Part shown: one piece after another, positions 29,115-39,993 of the stretch
Layout of the letters: each line of letters opens with the position of its first letter
Numbering within the stretch: the stretch's first letter is position 1
Assembly (NCBI GenBank): GCA_947632615.1
Contig: CANRPW010000001.1
Coordinates: 124,001 to 188,000 of the forward strand
Source: an uncultured Clostridia bacterium
GTDB lineage: Bacteria; Bacillota; Clostridia; Lachnospirales; CAG-274
Direction of reading: 5' to 3'
DNA length: 64,000 nucleotides
Translations under genes and position numbers: made by a program
The notes under the pieces: model-generated
Seen by the model: the letters and a program-made list of their open reading frames with translations, nothing else
Database searches by the model: none
Told to the model about the DNA's origin: nothing

Positions 29115-29753
29115 ATGGCATTAGCAAAAGTTTTAAATATGAAGGGAGAAAAGGTCGGTCAGATCGAACTTGCCGACAGTGTTTTCCAGACAGAAATAAA
29201 TGAGCATGTTCTCCACTTGGCTGTTGTTGCTCAGCTTGCCAACAAGCGTCAGGGTACTCAGAGTGCCCTTACCCGCGCAGAGGTCAGCGGCGGCGGAAGA
29301 AAGCCTTGGAGACAGAAGGACACAGGCCGTGCAAGACAGGGCTCTATCCGTTCACCACAGTGGAAGGGCGGCGGAGTTGTTTTCGCACCCAAGCCAAGAG
29401 ATTATTCAATAAGACTTAACAAGAAAGAAAGAAGACTTGCACTCAAGTCCGCTCTTACTGCTAAGTACAACGATTATAATGTATTCGTACTTGACGAGCT
29501 CAAGTTTGATGCTCCCAAAACTAAGGAAATGGCAGGAGTTATCGAAGCTATAAAGAAGGCTACAGAGTCTACATTCAAGAAGGCTTTGGTTGTTATAGAT
29601 GACAACGATAAAAACGTAGTTCTTTCAGCAAGAAATATTCCTACTGTAAAGACAGCATCTGTTGGCACATTAAATCCTTATGACATTCTTAAGTACGACG
29701 CATTTGTAGTAACAAAGAGCGCGGCTGAAAAGATCGGGGAGGTATACGCATAA
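29115..29753 (+). CDS. rplD: 50S ribosomal protein L4
   Basis: 212 aa. The extended loop RQGTQSALTRAEVSGGGRKP and WRQKDTGRARQGSIRSPQWK reaches the exit tunnel. GGAGG precedes the ATG. The stop overlaps the rplW start by one base. L4 is the S10-operon autoregulator in Escherichia coli. Confidence 0.97.
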   Translation: MALAKVLNMKGEKVGQIELADSVFQTEINEHVLHLAVVAQLANKRQGTQSALTRAEVSGGGRKPWRQKDTGRARQGSIRSPQWKGGGVVFAPKPRDYSIRLNKKERRLALKSALTAKYNDYNVFVLDELKFDAPKTKEMAGVIEAIKKATESTFKKALVVIDDNDKNVVLSARNIPTVKTASVGTLNPYDILKYDAFVVTKSAAEKIGEVYA

Positions 29754-30052
29754 TGGCAGATATTAAATATTATGACGTTATTTTACGTCCGATTATAACA
29801 GAAAAAACCATGAGCGATATGGCTGATAAGAAGTACGCTTTCTATGTACACACAGACGCAACCAAAAATCAAATCAAGGATGCTGTTGAAAAGATGTTTG
29901 AAGGCGCTAAGGTTAAGTACGTTAATACTATGAACTTAAACGGAAAGACAAGAAGAAGAGGCTATATCACAGGTAAGACAGCAGCCAGAAAGAAGGCTAT
30001 TGTTCAGCTCACAGAAGACTCAAACGAAATCGAAGTTTTCCAGGGCATGTAA
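29753..30052 (+). CDS. rplW: 50S ribosomal protein L23
   Basis: 99 aa at the tunnel exit, docking site for signal recognition particle and trigger factor. YDVILRPIITEKTMSDMADK is the family start. Translationally coupled to rplD through TAATG. Confidence 0.96.
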   Translation: MADIKYYDVILRPIITEKTMSDMADKKYAFYVHTDATKNQIKDAVEKMFEGAKVKYVNTMNLNGKTRRRGYITGKTAARKKAIVQLTEDSNEIEVFQGM

Positions 30053-30111
30053 TTTAAAATGATACACACGGGCACGTCTGTGCCCATATATAGACGAAAG
30101 GAGTGCAAGAC

Positions 30112-30939
30112 ATGGGTATTAAGAGATTTAAGCCTTATACGCCTTCAAGAAGGCAGATGACTGTTTCGGACTTTGCCGAAATCACAAAATCTACTCCCGA
30201 AAAAAGTCTCTGCGTACACATTAAGAAAACTGCAGGACGTAACGCACAGGGTAAAATAACCGTACGTCACATCGGCGGCGGAAGCAAAAAGAAATACAGA
30301 ATTATCGACTTTAAGAGAAATAAAGACAGTATCCCCGCAAAGGTTGCTGCTATCGAATACGATCCTAACAGAACAGCAAATATAGCTCTTCTTTTCTACG
30401 CTGACGGCGAAAAGAGATATATACTTGCTCCTGAGGGACTTAAGGTCGGCGAGGTTCTTGAAAGCGGCGAGAATGCCGAAGTAAAGACAGGTAACGCTCT
30501 TCCTATGAGAAAGATCCCCGTAGGTTCAGAGATCCACAACATTGAAATGACTCCCGGCGCAGGCGGAAAGCTTGTTCGTTCAGCGGGTAATGTAGCTCAG
30601 CTTATGGCTAAGGAAGGTAAGTATGCAACAGTAAGACTTCCTTCGGGCGAAATGAGACTTCTCCCAATCGACTGCCGTGCTACAATAGGTACAATAGGCA
30701 ATCATGAGCACGAGCTTATAAACATCGGTAATGCCGGCAAGAAGAGACATATGGGTATCAGACCGACTGTAAGAGGTTCTGTTATGAACCCCAACGATCA
30801 CCCTCACGGCGGCGGCGAGGGCAGAGCGCCTATCGGACGTCCCGGTCCATGTACACCTTGGGGCAAGCCTGCTCTTGGTCTTAAGACAAGAAAGAACAAG
30901 GCCGGCGATAAGTTGATCATCCGCAGAAGAAACGGCTAA
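30112..30939 (+). CDS. rplB: 50S ribosomal protein L2
   Basis: 275 aa. [20 protein letters not shown] and the C-terminal [20 protein letters not shown] with the functional His. ATG 30112 has AAAGGAG upstream; the GTG at 30103 overlaps that site and is not used. A short hairpin (GGGCACG/TGTGCCC) lies in the 59-base gap before it. Confidence 0.97.
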   Translation: MGIKRFKPYTPSRRQMTVSDFAEITKSTPEKSLCVHIKKTAGRNAQGKITVRHIGGGSKKKYRIIDFKRNKDSIPAKVAAIEYDPNRTANIALLFYADGEKRYILAPEGLKVGEVLESGENAEVKTGNALPMRKIPVGSEIHNIEMTPGAGGKLVRSAGNVAQLMAKEGKYATVRLPSGEMRLLPIDCRATIGTIGNHEHELINIGNAGKKRHMGIRPTVRGSVMNPNDHPHGGGEGRAPIGRPGPCTPWGKPALGLKTRKNKAGDKLIIRRRNG

Positions 30940-30954
30940 GGAGGGACTATATAA

Positions 30955-31239
30955 ATGAGCAGATCAGTTAAAAAAGGACCTTTTATCGACGAATCCTTAA
31001 GAAAAAAGGTTGATGCAGAAAATGCTGCAAATACAAAGAATGTTATCAAGACATGGTCTCGTCGTTCCACGATCTTCCCTGATATGATCGGTCATACTAT
31101 AGCCGTTCATGACGGAAGAAAGCATGTTCCCGTATATATCACAGAAGATATGATAGGACATAAGCTTGGTGAATTTGCCCTTACAAGAACCTACAGAGGT
31201 CACGGCAAGGACGCAGACAAGAAATCAAAGGTTAAATAA
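30955..31239 (+). CDS. rpsS: 30S ribosomal protein S19
   Basis: 94 aa. [19 protein letters not shown] and [20 protein letters not shown] are diagnostic. AAGGAGGG lies ahead of the ATG. Confidence 0.97.
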   Translation: MSRSVKKGPFIDESLRKKVDAENAANTKNVIKTWSRRSTIFPDMIGHTIAVHDGRKHVPVYITEDMIGHKLGEFALTRTYRGHGKDADKKSKVK

Positions 31240-31273
31240 TATAGGTATTCGTTTTTGAAAGGAGGGCTTTTAA

Positions 31274-31663
31274 ATGGCTAAAGGACATAGAAGCCAAATC
31301 AAGAAGGAAAGAAACGAACAAAACAGAGAGAAAAGACCTCATGCTACCGCTCGTTTTGTACGTGTTTCCAGCTCAAAAGCTAAAATCGTTTTAGACCAGA
31401 TAAAAGGCAAGAGCGTAGGCGAGGCTTTAGCAATTCTTGCTTACTCACCCAGATATGCCGCTGACATTATAGAGAAAGTTCTTAAGTCAGCCGCTGCAAA
31501 TGCCGAAAATAATATGGAGCTTGATGTAAATAAATTATACGTTGAAGAAACTGTTGCTAATCAGGGACCGACTCTTAAGAGGATCAGACCCAGAGCAAAG
31601 GGCAGAGCATACAGGATCAACAAGAAAACATCTCATATTTCCATCTACTTAAACGAGAGATAA
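31274..31663 (+). CDS. rplV: 50S ribosomal protein L22
   Basis: 129 aa with the central [20 protein letters not shown] helix and the tunnel loop [19 protein letters not shown]. It has an N-terminal basic extension of about 20 residues before the conserved core ([14 protein letters not shown]). Confidence 0.96.
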   Translation: MAKGHRSQIKKERNEQNREKRPHATARFVRVSSSKAKIVLDQIKGKSVGEALAILAYSPRYAADIIEKVLKSAAANAENNMELDVNKLYVEETVANQGPTLKRIRPRAKGRAYRINKKTSHISIYLNER

Positions 31664-31675
31664 GGAGGTCTATAA

Positions 31676-32338
31676 ATGGGTCAAAAGGTAAATCCTCATG
31701 GATTAAGAGTAGGTATAATCAAAGGTTGGGATTCCGTATGGTATGCTGACAAGAAGGATTATGCAAACAATCTTGTAGAGGATAAGAAAATCAGAGAATT
31801 TATAAAGAGTCAGAATCCTAACTACAACATTTCTGACATCAAAATAGAAAGAACCAGCGACAGAGTTAAGATCACTGTTTGCACATCAAAGCCCGGCATC
31901 ATCATCGGCGCTAAGGGTGAGAACATTCAGAAGCTCACAGCAAACGTACAGAAGCTCACAGCTAAGAGAGTAATGCTCAACATCGAAGAGATCAAAAGAC
32001 CGGAGCTTGACTCACAGCTTGTTGCTGAGGATATCGCAAGACAGCTTGAAAATCGTGTTACATTCAGACGTGCTATGAAGCAGGCTATGAATAAGAGCAT
32101 GAGATTTGGAGCTAAGGGTATAAAGACAACTTGTTCAGGTCGTCTTGGCGGCGCTGAAATGGCAAGAACCGAAAGCTATCATGACGGAACTATTCCCCTT
32201 CAGACACTTCGTGCCAACATCGACTATGGTTTTGCAGAAGCTAACACAACCTACGGCAAGATCGGCGTTAAGGTATGGATCTATAAGGGCGAGGTTCTTC
32301 CTAAGAGAGCTAAGAGAAATAACGGAGGTGCCAAGTAA
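31676..32338 (+). CDS. rpsC: 30S ribosomal protein S3
   Basis: 220 aa. [20 protein letters not shown] start, KH motif [17 protein letters not shown], and C-terminal [17 protein letters not shown] is seven bases upstream of the ATG. Confidence 0.97.
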   Translation: MGQKVNPHGLRVGIIKGWDSVWYADKKDYANNLVEDKKIREFIKSQNPNYNISDIKIERTSDRVKITVCTSKPGIIIGAKGENIQKLTANVQKLTAKRVMLNIEEIKRPELDSQLVAEDIARQLENRVTFRRAMKQAMNKSMRFGAKGIKTTCSGRLGGAEMARTESYHDGTIPLQTLRANIDYGFAEANTTYGKIGVKVWIYKGEVLPKRAKRNNGGAK

Positions 32339-32340
32339 TT

Positions 32341-32775
32341 ATGTTAATGCCTAAGAGAGTTAAAAGACGTAAACAGTTCAGAGGACGTATGACAGGTAAG
32401 GCTTTAAGAGGCAACAAGATCGCTTACGGCGAATATGGTGTTGTAGCTTGTGAGCCTGCATGGATCCGTTCTAACCAGATAGAGGCAGCCCGTGTAGCTA
32501 TGACAAGATATATCAAGCGTGGTGGTAAGGTTTGGATCAAGATCTTCCCCGATAAGCCTATCACACAAAAACCTGCCGGCGTTCGTATGGGTTCCGGTAA
32601 AGGTGCTACCGAATACTGGGTTGCAGTAGTAAAGCCGGGTAGAGTTATGTTTGAGATAGCAGGAGTAAACGAAGCTACTGCAAGAGAAGCTTTAAGACTT
32701 GGTATCCACAAGCTTCCTATCAAATGTAAGATAGTTTCTAAGGCTGAATTGGAGGCAAGCGATGAAAATAAATGA
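32341..32775 (+). CDS. rplP: 50S ribosomal protein L16
   Basis: 144 aa. [20 protein letters not shown] and [20 protein letters not shown] are diagnostic. It starts two bases after rpsC and overlaps rpmC by 14 bases. Confidence 0.97.
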   Translation: MLMPKRVKRRKQFRGRMTGKALRGNKIAYGEYGVVACEPAWIRSNQIEAARVAMTRYIKRGGKVWIKIFPDKPITQKPAGVRMGSGKGATEYWVAVVKPGRVMFEIAGVNEATAREALRLGIHKLPIKCKIVSKAELEASDENK

Positions 32776-32965
32776 TTATTTAAGTGAATTAAACGACAAG
32801 ACTGTAGAAGAATTACAGCAAGACCTTGTTGAGGCAAAGAAGGAGCTTTTTAACCTGAGATTCCAGAATGCTACAAATCAGTTAAACAACACCGCAAGAA
32901 TCACTTTAGTCAAGAAGAATATCGCAAGAATTCTGACTGTTATGACACAGAAGCAGGCACAGTGA
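32762..32965 (+). CDS. rpmC: 50S ribosomal protein L29
   Basis: 67 aa, two-helix protein with [20 protein letters not shown] and a C-terminal RILTVMTQK. It overlaps the end of rplP, with GGAGG inside that gene. Confidence 0.95.
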   Translation: MKINDYLSELNDKTVEELQQDLVEAKKELFNLRFQNATNQLNNTARITLVKKNIARILTVMTQKQAQ

Positions 32966-32996
32966 GAAGGCGAGTTTAAAAGGAGGCTAAATATTC

Positions 32997-33251
32997 ATGG
33001 AAAGAAATCTTCGTAAAGTAAGAGTCGGCAGAGTTATAAGCGATAAGATGGATAAGACAATCGTTGTAGCTATCGAAAACAACGTAAAACATCCTTTATA
33101 CAACAAGATCGTAAAGAAGACATATAAACTCAAGGCTCATGACGAAAATAACGAGTGCCGTATAGGCGACAGAGTAAGAGTTATGGAAACAAGACCTCTG
33201 TCTAAGGATAAGAGATGGCGTCTTGTAAGCATTCTTGAAAAGGCTAAATAA
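32997..33251 (+). CDS. rpsQ: 30S ribosomal protein S17
   Basis: 84 aa OB-fold protein: [20 protein letters not shown] and [28 protein letters not shown] upstream of the ATG. Confidence 0.97.
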   Translation: MERNLRKVRVGRVISDKMDKTIVVAIENNVKHPLYNKIVKKTYKLKAHDENNECRIGDRVRVMETRPLSKDKRWRLVSILEKAK

Positions 33252-33280
33252 TTTTTGCCTTATTGAAAGGAGATTATGCT

Positions 33281-33649
33281 ATGATTCAGCAAGAAAGCAG
33301 ATTAGTGGTAGCTGATAACTCAGGCGCTAAGGAAATTCTTTGCATAAGAGTTATGGGCGGTTCCACAAGAAGATATGCAAATATCGGTGACGTGATCGTT
33401 GCGACTGTTAAAGATGCAACACCCGGCGGCGTTGTTAAGAAGGGTGAGGTAGTCAAGGCAGTTGTTGTAAGAACAAAGAAGGGCGTTCACAGACCTGATG
33501 GTTCTTACATCAAGTTTGACGAAAATGCAGCGGTTATTATAAGAGATGACAAAAATCCCAGAGGTACCCGTATATTCGGGCCTGTTGCAAGAGAGCTTCG
33601 TGAAAAGCAGTTTATGAAGATCGTTTCTCTTGCTCCCGAAGTATTATAA
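33281..33649 (+). CDS. rplN: 50S ribosomal protein L14
   Basis: 122 aa. [20 protein letters not shown] and the end [23 protein letters not shown] 33281 is the family start with AAAGGAG ten bases upstream. First gene of the spc segment. Confidence 0.97.
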   Translation: MIQQESRLVVADNSGAKEILCIRVMGGSTRRYANIGDVIVATVKDATPGGVVKKGEVVKAVVVRTKKGVHRPDGSYIKFDENAAVIIRDDKNPRGTRIFGPVARELREKQFMKIVSLAPEVL

Positions 33650-33662
33650 GGAGGGGTATGAC

Positions 33663-33986
33663 ATGAAGATCAAAAAAGGCGATAAGGTTATTGTTATAGC
33701 AGGCAAGGACAAGGGCGCTACAGGCAAAGTTCTTGTATGTGACAGAAAGAACAATAAGGTTATTGTTGAAGGTATAAACAAAGTAACTAAGCACCAGAAG
33801 CCGGGCAGAGGCACACAGGGCGGCATTACAGAAAAGGAAGCTTTCATTTCAGCTTCTAACGTAATGTTCTATGACGGCAAGAAGGGCACAAGAATCGGAT
33901 ATAAGGTTGAGACCATTGTTGAAGACGGCAAGAAGAAGACCGTTAAGACAAGAGTAGCCAAGAGTACCGGTGAAGAAATCGATTAA
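33663..33986 (+). CDS. rplX: 50S ribosomal protein L24
   Basis: 107 aa with an N-terminal KOW motif ([20 protein letters not shown]). GGAGGGG is upstream of ATG 33663. Confidence 0.97.
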   Translation: MKIKKGDKVIVIAGKDKGATGKVLVCDRKNNKVIVEGINKVTKHQKPGRGTQGGITEKEAFISASNVMFYDGKKGTRIGYKVETIVEDGKKKTVKTRVAKSTGEEID

Positions 33987-34009
33987 TTATCGAAGGGAGG
34001 CAGTTTTAA

Positions 34010-34549
34010 GTGAATGAACTTAAAGAATATTATGAAACTCAGATAGTTGACGCTATGATGAAGAAGTTTTCATATAAGAATAAATTACAGTGCCCTAAGA
34101 TTGAGAAGATCGTTATCAACATGGGCGTAGGCGAAGGTAAGGAAAACGCTAAGGTCGTTGACAATGCATGTGCAGACCTTACAAAGATATCCGGTCAGAA
34201 GCCTATTATCACAAAGGCAAGAAAGTCAATAGCTAACTTCAAGCTTCGTGCAGGCGCACCTATCGGCTGTAAGGTAACTCTTAGAGGCGAAAAGATGTAC
34301 AGCTTTGCCAACAGACTTATAAATATTTCACTTCCCCGTGTAAGAGACTTCCGCGGTGTAAGCGCTGACAGCTTTGACGGCAGAGGAAACTACACATTGG
34401 GACTTCGTGAACAGATCATGTTCCCTGAGATCGAATATGATAAGATCGACAAGATCAGAGGAATGGACATTGTATTTGTTACAACAGCAAGAACAGACGA
34501 AGAGGCAAGGGAACTTTTAAGATTGTTCGGTATGCCTTTCAGAAAGTAA
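34010..34549 (+). CDS. rplE: 50S ribosomal protein L5
   Basis: 179 aa. [20 protein letters not shown] and [20 protein letters not shown] contact 5S rRNA. GTG start with AGGGAGG upstream. Confidence 0.97.
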   Translation: MNELKEYYETQIVDAMMKKFSYKNKLQCPKIEKIVINMGVGEGKENAKVVDNACADLTKISGQKPIITKARKSIANFKLRAGAPIGCKVTLRGEKMYSFANRLINISLPRVRDFRGVSADSFDGRGNYTLGLREQIMFPEIEYDKIDKIRGMDIVFVTTARTDEEARELLRLFGMPFRK

Positions 34550-34565
34550 AAAGGGAGGACTTAAA

Positions 34566-34751
34566 ATGGCAAAGACATCACTTAAGTTAAAGCAGCAGAG
34601 AAAGGCTCGTTTTTCAACACAGGCTTATACACGCTGCAGGATTTGCGGAAGACCTCATTCAGTATTAAGAAAATTCGGTATTTGTCGTATATGCTTCCGT
34701 GAACTCGCCTATAAAGGTCAGATCCCGGGCGTTAAGAAGGCAAGCTGGTAA
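34566..34751 (+). CDS. rpsN: 30S ribosomal protein S14, zinc-binding type
   Basis: 61 aa with two CxxC pairs ([20 protein letters not shown]), the zinc (Z) form common in Firmicutes. AGGGAGG upstream of the ATG. Confidence 0.97.
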   Translation: MAKTSLKLKQQRKARFSTQAYTRCRICGRPHSVLRKFGICRICFRELAYKGQIPGVKKASW

Positions 34752-34765
34752 AGGAGGTTTTTTAA

Positions 34766-35167
34766 ATGTCAATGAGCGATCCTATTGCAGATATGCTTAC
34801 AAGAATAAGAAATGCCAATACGGCTAAGCGTGACACCGTAGACGTACCTTCATCAAAGATAAAGACAGCTATAGCTGACATACTTACAAACGAAGGCTAC
34901 ATCAGCGGCTACGAAGTTATAGAAGACGGCGTTAAGAAGACTATGAAAATCACGCTTAAGTACGGCGAAGATAAAAACGAAAAGGTTATCTCAGGAATCA
35001 AGCGTATTTCAAAGCCCGGTCTTCGTGTATATGCGCCTGCTGACAAAATGCCAAAGGTGCTTAACGGACTCGGCGTTGCGATTGTTTCCACAAACAAGGG
35101 AGTAATTACCGACAAGGAAGCCAGAAAATTAGGCGTAGGCGGCGAAGTTATCGCCTTTGTATGGTAA
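34766..35167 (+). CDS. rpsH: 30S ribosomal protein S8
   Basis: 133 aa. [20 protein letters not shown] and the C-terminal [20 protein letters not shown] are diagnostic. AAAGGAGG upstream. Confidence 0.97.
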   Translation: MSMSDPIADMLTRIRNANTAKRDTVDVPSSKIKTAIADILTNEGYISGYEVIEDGVKKTMKITLKYGEDKNEKVISGIKRISKPGLRVYAPADKMPKVLNGLGVAIVSTNKGVITDKEARKLGVGGEVIAFVW

Positions 35168-35184
35168 TTGGGAGGTGCAGATAA

Positions 35185-35724
35185 ATGTCAAGAATAGGAA
35201 AACTTCCTGTTGTTGTTCCTGCAGGAGTTGAGGTCAAGCTTGAGGACGGTAACGTAATTACAGTTAAAGGTCCTAAGGGAAGCCTCACAAAGGCTCTTTC
35301 AACAGAAATGACAATTCAGGTTGATGCCGGTCAGGTAGTAGTTACAAGACCAAGCGATTTAAAAAGACACAAGGCATTACACGGACTTACCAGAGCGCTT
35401 ATTCACAATATGGTTGTCGGTGTAACCGAAGGATATAAAAAGACACTTGAAATTAACGGCGTAGGCTACAGAGCCGCTAAGTCAGGCAGTAAGCTTACAC
35501 TTACACTTGGATATTCACACCCCGTAGAAATGACTGATCCCGAAGGTATCACAACAACAGTTGACGGCAATAAGGTCATAGTTGAAGGTATCGATAAGGA
35601 AAAGGTTGGTCAGTTTGCCGCCGAGATCAGAACAAAGCGTCCTCCCGAACCTTATAAGGGCAAGGGCATCAAGTATATTGATGAATATATCAGACGTAAG
35701 GTCGGCAAGGCTGGTAAGAAATAA
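35185..35724 (+). CDS. rplF: 50S ribosomal protein L6
   Basis: 179 aa with two similar beta-alpha domains. [17 protein letters not shown] start and the C-terminal [25 protein letters not shown] upstream. Confidence 0.97.
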   Translation: MSRIGKLPVVVPAGVEVKLEDGNVITVKGPKGSLTKALSTEMTIQVDAGQVVVTRPSDLKRHKALHGLTRALIHNMVVGVTEGYKKTLEINGVGYRAAKSGSKLTLTLGYSHPVEMTDPEGITTTVDGNKVIVEGIDKEKVGQFAAEIRTKRPPEPYKGKGIKYIDEYIRRKVGKAGKK

Positions 35725-35745
35725 TTTATAAAGGAGTGAAAATCT

Positions 35746-36114
35746 ATGATTACAAAGGCAAATCGTAAGACTGCCAGGGCTAAAAGACACCAGAGAATAC
35801 GTAATAAGATATCAGGCACACCTACTCAGCCCAGACTTGCAGTTTTCAGATCAAATATGCACATGTATGCACAGATTATAGATGATACTGTAGGCAATAC
35901 TCTTGTTGCAGCTTCTACTCTTGAAAGCGCTGTTAAATCAGGGCTTGAAAAGACAAACGATGTTGAGGCAGCAAAGGCTGTTGGCACAGCAATTGCTAAG
36001 AAAGCACTTGACAAGGGCATTAAAGAAGTAGTTTTCGACAGAGGCGGATTTATCTATCAGGGCAAGATAAAGGCTTTGGCAGATGCCGCAAGAGAAGCCG
36101 GACTTAATTTCTAA
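35746..36114 (+). CDS. rplR: 50S ribosomal protein L18
   Basis: 122 aa, 5S rRNA binding. [20 protein letters not shown] and [27 protein letters not shown] upstream. Confidence 0.97.
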   Translation: MITKANRKTARAKRHQRIRNKISGTPTQPRLAVFRSNMHMYAQIIDDTVGNTLVAASTLESAVKSGLEKTNDVEAAKAVGTAIAKKALDKGIKEVVFDRGGFIYQGKIKALADAAREAGLNF

Positions 36115-36128
36115 AAGGAGGGAATGTC

Positions 36129-36635
36129 TTGAATAAGAAGATAGACGCAGCAGCGCTTGACCTTAAAGACACTCTTGTAACCATCAAGAGAGTAACCAAG
36201 ACAGTTAAGGGCGGACGTAATATGAGATTTACCGCACTTATGGTTGTTGGTGACGAACAGGGTCATGTTGGTGTAGGACTTGGAAAAGCAAAAGAAATCC
36301 CCGAAGCTATAAGAAAGGGAAAAGAGGACGCCATGAAGCATCTCATCTATGTAGACAGAAATGCTGACGACTCACTTTATCATGAAATACTTGCAAATTT
36401 CGGCGGCGCTAAGATAATCATCAAGCCGGCTCCTCAAGGTACCGGAATCATCGCAGGCGGCCCCGTACGTGCGGTTATGGAGCTTGCAGGAATAAAGAAC
36501 GTAAGAACTAAGTCTCTCGGCTCAAATAACAAGCATAATGTTTGCAATGCCGTTATAGAAGGACTTAAGACAGCTACTACTCCCGAAAAGGTTGCACGCC
36601 TCAGAGGTAAGAGCGTAGAAGAAATCTTGGGTTAA
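36129..36635 (+). CDS. rpsE: 30S ribosomal protein S5
   Basis: 168 aa with the dsRNA-binding-like domain ([20 protein letters not shown]) and [20 protein letters not shown]. The TTG start has AAAGGAGGG nine bases upstream. Confidence 0.96.
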   Translation: MNKKIDAAALDLKDTLVTIKRVTKTVKGGRNMRFTALMVVGDEQGHVGVGLGKAKEIPEAIRKGKEDAMKHLIYVDRNADDSLYHEILANFGGAKIIIKPAPQGTGIIAGGPVRAVMELAGIKNVRTKSLGSNNKHNVCNAVIEGLKTATTPEKVARLRGKSVEEILG

Positions 36636-36648
36636 GGAGGAATAAGCT

Positions 36649-36828
36649 ATGAAAATTAAAGTAGAACTTGTAAAATCACCCATAGGCGCTATTCCCAAGC
36701 ACAGAAAGACGGTTGCTGCTTTAGGACTTAAAAAGCTTCACGCTACAAACGAGTATGAAGACTGTCCTGCAGTAAGAGGTATGATAAAACAGGTATCACA
36801 CCTTTTAAAGGTTACTGAATTAGATTAA
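36649..36828 (+). CDS. rpmD: 50S ribosomal protein L30
   Basis: 59 aa. [20 protein letters not shown] and a C-terminal [23 protein letters not shown] is upstream of the ATG. It lies between rpsE and rplO as in other Firmicutes. Confidence 0.95.
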   Translation: MKIKVELVKSPIGAIPKHRKTVAALGLKKLHATNEYEDCPAVRGMIKQVSHLLKVTELD

Positions 36829-36845
36829 AAGGAGGTGCTTTCCCA

Positions 36846-37289
36846 ATGAAGTTAGGTGAACTTAAGCCTGCATTAGGTTCTAACGCTAAGAATTTCAGAA
36901 GAGGCAGAGGACACGGCTCAGGAAACGGCAAAACAGCCGGTAAGGGTCATAAGGGACAGAAGGCACGTTCAGGCGGCGGCGTAAGACCGGGCTTTGAAGG
37001 TGGACAGATGCCTTTATACAGAAGAATTCCCAAGAGAGGATTTAAGTGCATAAACACTAAGGAGATCGTTGCTATAAACGTATCACTTCTTAACGAAATA
37101 TTTGATGACGGAGCAGTTGTTGATATTTCCGCACTTGCATCAAAGGGTTTAGTAAGCCATGCAAGAGACGGCGTTAAAATTCTCGGTAACGGAGAAATAA
37201 CAAAGAAGCTTACTGTTAAAGTAAACTTCTACAGTGCCGCAGCAAAGGAAAAAATCGAAGCGGCAGGTGGAAAAGCTGAGGTGATTTGA
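36846..37289 (+). CDS. rplO: 50S ribosomal protein L15
   Basis: 147 aa with the Gly/Arg-rich N-terminal arm ([20 protein letters not shown]) and [19 protein letters not shown]. The TGA stop shares its A with the secY ATG. Confidence 0.97.
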   Translation: MKLGELKPALGSNAKNFRRGRGHGSGNGKTAGKGHKGQKARSGGGVRPGFEGGQMPLYRRIPKRGFKCINTKEIVAINVSLLNEIFDDGAVVDISALASKGLVSHARDGVKILGNGEITKKLTVKVNFYSAAAKEKIEAAGGKAEVI

Positions 37290-38542
37290 TGTTAAATACA
37301 ATCAAGAACTCTTTTAAAGTAAAAGAAATAAGAATTAAAATATTCTATATGCTTGTGGTTCTTCTGATCGTACGTTTCGGAACTTTTATACCTGTTCCGG
37401 GTATTGACGTCAACCAGCTCGCATCACAAGATGTAAGTCAGACACTTTTCTCATATATTGCCGGCGGTAGATATGGCACAATATTTGCAATGGGTATCGG
37501 ACCCTACATCACGGCTTCGATCATCATGCAGCTCCTTACGGTAGCAATTCCTAAGTTGGAAGCTATGCTTAAGGAGGACGGCGAGGAAGGCAGAAAGAAG
37601 ATAAACAGATGGACACGTTATATGGCCCTCGGTTTAGCAGTTATTCAGGGCTGCGGACAGATCTACTCAGTACACAATCTTTTCACACCCGAAAACCAGA
37701 ACTTCTTTGCATATTTCGTAGCTCTTGTAACAATGGTTACAGGTACTATATTCGTAATGTGGCTCGGTGAGCTTCTTACCGAGGCAGGAATAGGAAACGG
37801 CTCATCATTCATCATCTTTGCCAACATACTTGATAAGCTGGGCAACGCTGTTGTTACTCTTTACAACTATGTATACGGCAAGTCGATAATGGCATGGGTA
37901 AGTTTAGTAATTCTTCTTGCAGTATTCGTCATTCTCGTAGCCTTCGTAGTGCTCGTACAAGACGGTGAAAGAAGAATACCCGTTCAGTATACCAGAAAAA
38001 TGGTAGGACGTAAGTTTGTTGGCGGACAGACAACATATTTACCCGTAAAGGTAAATATCGCCGGTGTTATGGCTATCATCTTTGCCATCTCACTTCTTCA
38101 GTTCCCTCAGACTATATATCAGTTCTTTCCAAATAATATGGTTCTTGCAAGGATAGTAAATGTTCTTTCCACTACTCATCCCGTAGGATGTATACTTTAT
38201 ATTATACTGATATTCTGCTTCACTTTCTTCTATACTTCATTCTCCTTCAACTCTGTTGAGGTAGCTAACAATATGAAGAAAGCAGGCGGACTTATTCCGG
38301 GTGTTCGTCCCGGCAAGCCTACCGCTGATTATATTCAGGGTATCGTTGACAGAATGTCGCTTATAGGCGCTATCTGCTATGCTATAATGGCACTTGCTCC
38401 TATACTTATGCAGACAGTATTCAGCATCAACGTATCCTTCGGTGGTACTACACTTCTCATCGTATCAGGCGTTGCATTAGAGCTTCTTAAACAGCTTGAG
38501 GCACAGCTTGTTATGAGAAATTATAAAGGATTTTTGAATTAA
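37289..38542 (+). CDS. secY: Preprotein translocase subunit SecY
   Basis: Central pore of the Sec channel, 417 aa with ten membrane helices. FGTFIPVPGIDVNQL, the plug region and GERRIPVQYTRKMVGRK in the cytoplasmic C4 loop, then KKAGGLIPGVRPGKPTADYI in C5, are diagnostic. The start overlaps the rplO stop (TGATG). adk follows after 67 bases that contain a CCCTGTAC/GTACAGGG hairpin. Confidence 0.97.
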   Translation: MLNTIKNSFKVKEIRIKIFYMLVVLLIVRFGTFIPVPGIDVNQLASQDVSQTLFSYIAGGRYGTIFAMGIGPYITASIIMQLLTVAIPKLEAMLKEDGEEGRKKINRWTRYMALGLAVIQGCGQIYSVHNLFTPENQNFFAYFVALVTMVTGTIFVMWLGELLTEAGIGNGSSFIIFANILDKLGNAVVTLYNYVYGKSIMAWVSLVILLAVFVILVAFVVLVQDGERRIPVQYTRKMVGRKFVGGQTTYLPVKVNIAGVMAIIFAISLLQFPQTIYQFFPNNMVLARIVNVLSTTHPVGCILYIILIFCFTFFYTSFSFNSVEVANNMKKAGGLIPGVRPGKPTADYIQGIVDRMSLIGAICYAIMALAPILMQTVFSINVSFGGTTLLIVSGVALELLKQLEAQLVMRNYKGFLN

Positions 38543-38552
38543 TAAACGCAGC

Positions 38553-38584
38553 AGATGCCCTGTACGTCAGGTACAGGGGCTGCG
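38553..38584 (+). terminator. Small hairpin between secY and adk
   Basis: GCCCTGTAC and GTACAGGGGC pair over a short loop with no T-tract. It could pause or process the transcript but is unlikely to end it, since adk lacks its own clear promoter. Confidence 0.35.
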
Positions 38585-38609
38585 GCGGATCTTAAAGGAG
38601 GAGTTTAAT

Positions 38610-39245
38610 ATGAAATTGGTTCTTATAGGCTGCCCCGGAGCAGGCAAGGGAACACAGGCTAAGGTATTGTCAGAGCATTTTGGTCTTGCTCATATTTCAA
38701 CGGGAGACCTGTTAAGAGAACAGGTTAAAAGCGGCACTCCTCTGGGACTTAAGCTTAAGGCTATAATGGAGAGCGGCGGACTTGTTTCCGACGAGATAGT
38801 GTCAGAGCTTCTTTCTATGAGAATTGCCCAGCCCGACTGCAAAAACGGCTATATCCTTGACGGATATCCAAGAAATGTAAGTCAGGCAGAAGGCTTAGGC
38901 GCAATTGTTGGCGAGCTTGACAAGGTAGTGCTTATCGAAGTTCCCGACAAAGCCATTATAGAGCGTATGTCAGGCAGAAGAAGCTGCCCTGCCTGCGGAG
39001 CTATGTATCACTTAAAGAACAATCCTCCAAAGACAGAGGGCAAGTGTGATAAGTGCGGCGCCGAGCTTGTGGCAAGAGCAGACGACAATGAAGAAACAGT
39101 TAAGCACAGACTTGAGGTTTTCCATTCACAGACAGCCCCTGTTATCGACTATTACGATAAAAAGGGACTTGTATTAAAGATCGACGGAACTAAGGGTATA
39201 AACGCTATATCTGAGGAACTGATCAAAATTCTTGAAAAGCTGTAA
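38610..39245 (+). CDS. adk: Adenylate kinase
   Basis: Converts AMP and ATP to two ADP. 211 aa with P-loop GCPGAGKGTQA, AMP-binding ISTGDLLRE and DGYPRN, and a LID domain bearing four zinc cysteines (CPAC, CDKC), the zinc form found in Gram-positives. AAAGGAGG upstream. The usual next gene, map, is absent here. Confidence 0.97.
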   Translation: MKLVLIGCPGAGKGTQAKVLSEHFGLAHISTGDLLREQVKSGTPLGLKLKAIMESGGLVSDEIVSELLSMRIAQPDCKNGYILDGYPRNVSQAEGLGAIVGELDKVVLIEVPDKAIIERMSGRRSCPACGAMYHLKNNPPKTEGKCDKCGAELVARADDNEETVKHRLEVFHSQTAPVIDYYDKKGLVLKIDGTKGINAISEELIKILEKL

Positions 39246-39270
39246 TGCTTTTTAGCAGGAGCAAAAGAGT

Positions 39271-39537
39271 ATGTTAAGTATAGGTCAAGTCGTCTACTGC
39301 AAGGCAGGGCGGGACAAGGGTCATCCTTTCTTTATAACAGGCATTGAAGGCGAATATGTCTTTATCTGCGACGGTAAAAGACGAAGCCTTATAAGACCTA
39401 AGAAAAAGAAAATAAAGCATATTCAGCCAACTAAGACTGTAGACGAAAATATAAGAGAACGCCTTGAAGGTAATCTCTATTTGAAGGACTCAGACTTAAG
39501 GACAGCCCTTGCTAAATTAACAGGGAGTATAATATAA
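39271..39537 (+). CDS. KOW-domain RNA-binding protein (L14e/L27e-like)
   Basis: An 88-aa protein with an N-terminal KOW motif ([19 protein letters not shown]) and a basic [11 protein letters not shown] segment. Small proteins of this type sit between map/adk and infA in many Clostridia and are annotated as ribosomal L14e/L27e-like or KOW proteins; the function is unproven. CAGGAG lies 12 bases upstream of the ATG. It follows adk by 25 bases and precedes infA by 13. Confidence 0.8.
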   Translation: MLSIGQVVYCKAGRDKGHPFFITGIEGEYVFICDGKRRSLIRPKKKKIKHIQPTKTVDENIRERLEGNLYLKDSDLRTALAKLTGSII

Positions 39538-39550
39538 GGAGGTGTTAGCC

Positions 39551-39769
39551 TTGTCAAAGAATGATTTGTTGGAACTCACCGGAACGGTAATTGAAAAGCT
39601 GCCGGGCGCAACCTTTCTTGTAGAGCTTGAAAACAAGGTCACTATTACCGCTCATATTTCAGGTAAGCTAAGGATGAACTATATTAGGATCATACCCGGA
39701 GATAAGGTTAAAGTAGAAATGTCACCTTATGATTTAACCAAAGGCAGAATTACCTGGAGAAACAAATAA
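39551..39769 (+). CDS. infA: Translation initiation factor IF-1
   Basis: 72 aa S1/OB-fold protein blocking the A site during initiation. [17 protein letters not shown] and [20 protein letters not shown] are diagnostic. TTG 39551 gives the family-standard length, with AAGGAGG nine bases upstream. Confidence 0.95.
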   Translation: MSKNDLLELTGTVIEKLPGATFLVELENKVTITAHISGKLRMNYIRIIPGDKVKVEMSPYDLTKGRITWRNK

Positions 39770-39783
39770 AGGAGGTAACTTAA

Positions 39784-39897
39784 GTGAAAGTAAGAGCATC
39801 AGTTAAGCCTATGTGCGAAAAATGCAGAATAATAAGACGTAAGGGCGCAGTAAGAATAATCTGCTCTAACCCTAAGCATAAGCAGAAGCAGGGCTGA
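39784..39897 (+). CDS. rpmJ: 50S ribosomal protein L36
   Basis: 37 aa with [20 protein letters not shown] and a C...H zinc site (CEKC, CSNPKH). GTG start with AAGGAGG upstream. Confidence 0.96.
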   Translation: MKVRASVKPMCEKCRIIRRKGAVRIICSNPKHKQKQG

Positions 39898-39993
39898 TAA
39901 TTTAATAATATGGTTTAACAGGGGGAGTACCCCGGAAAAGCCTTGATAATTGATAAATATGATATACAGATATATTTTAGGAGGTGCAAATTA

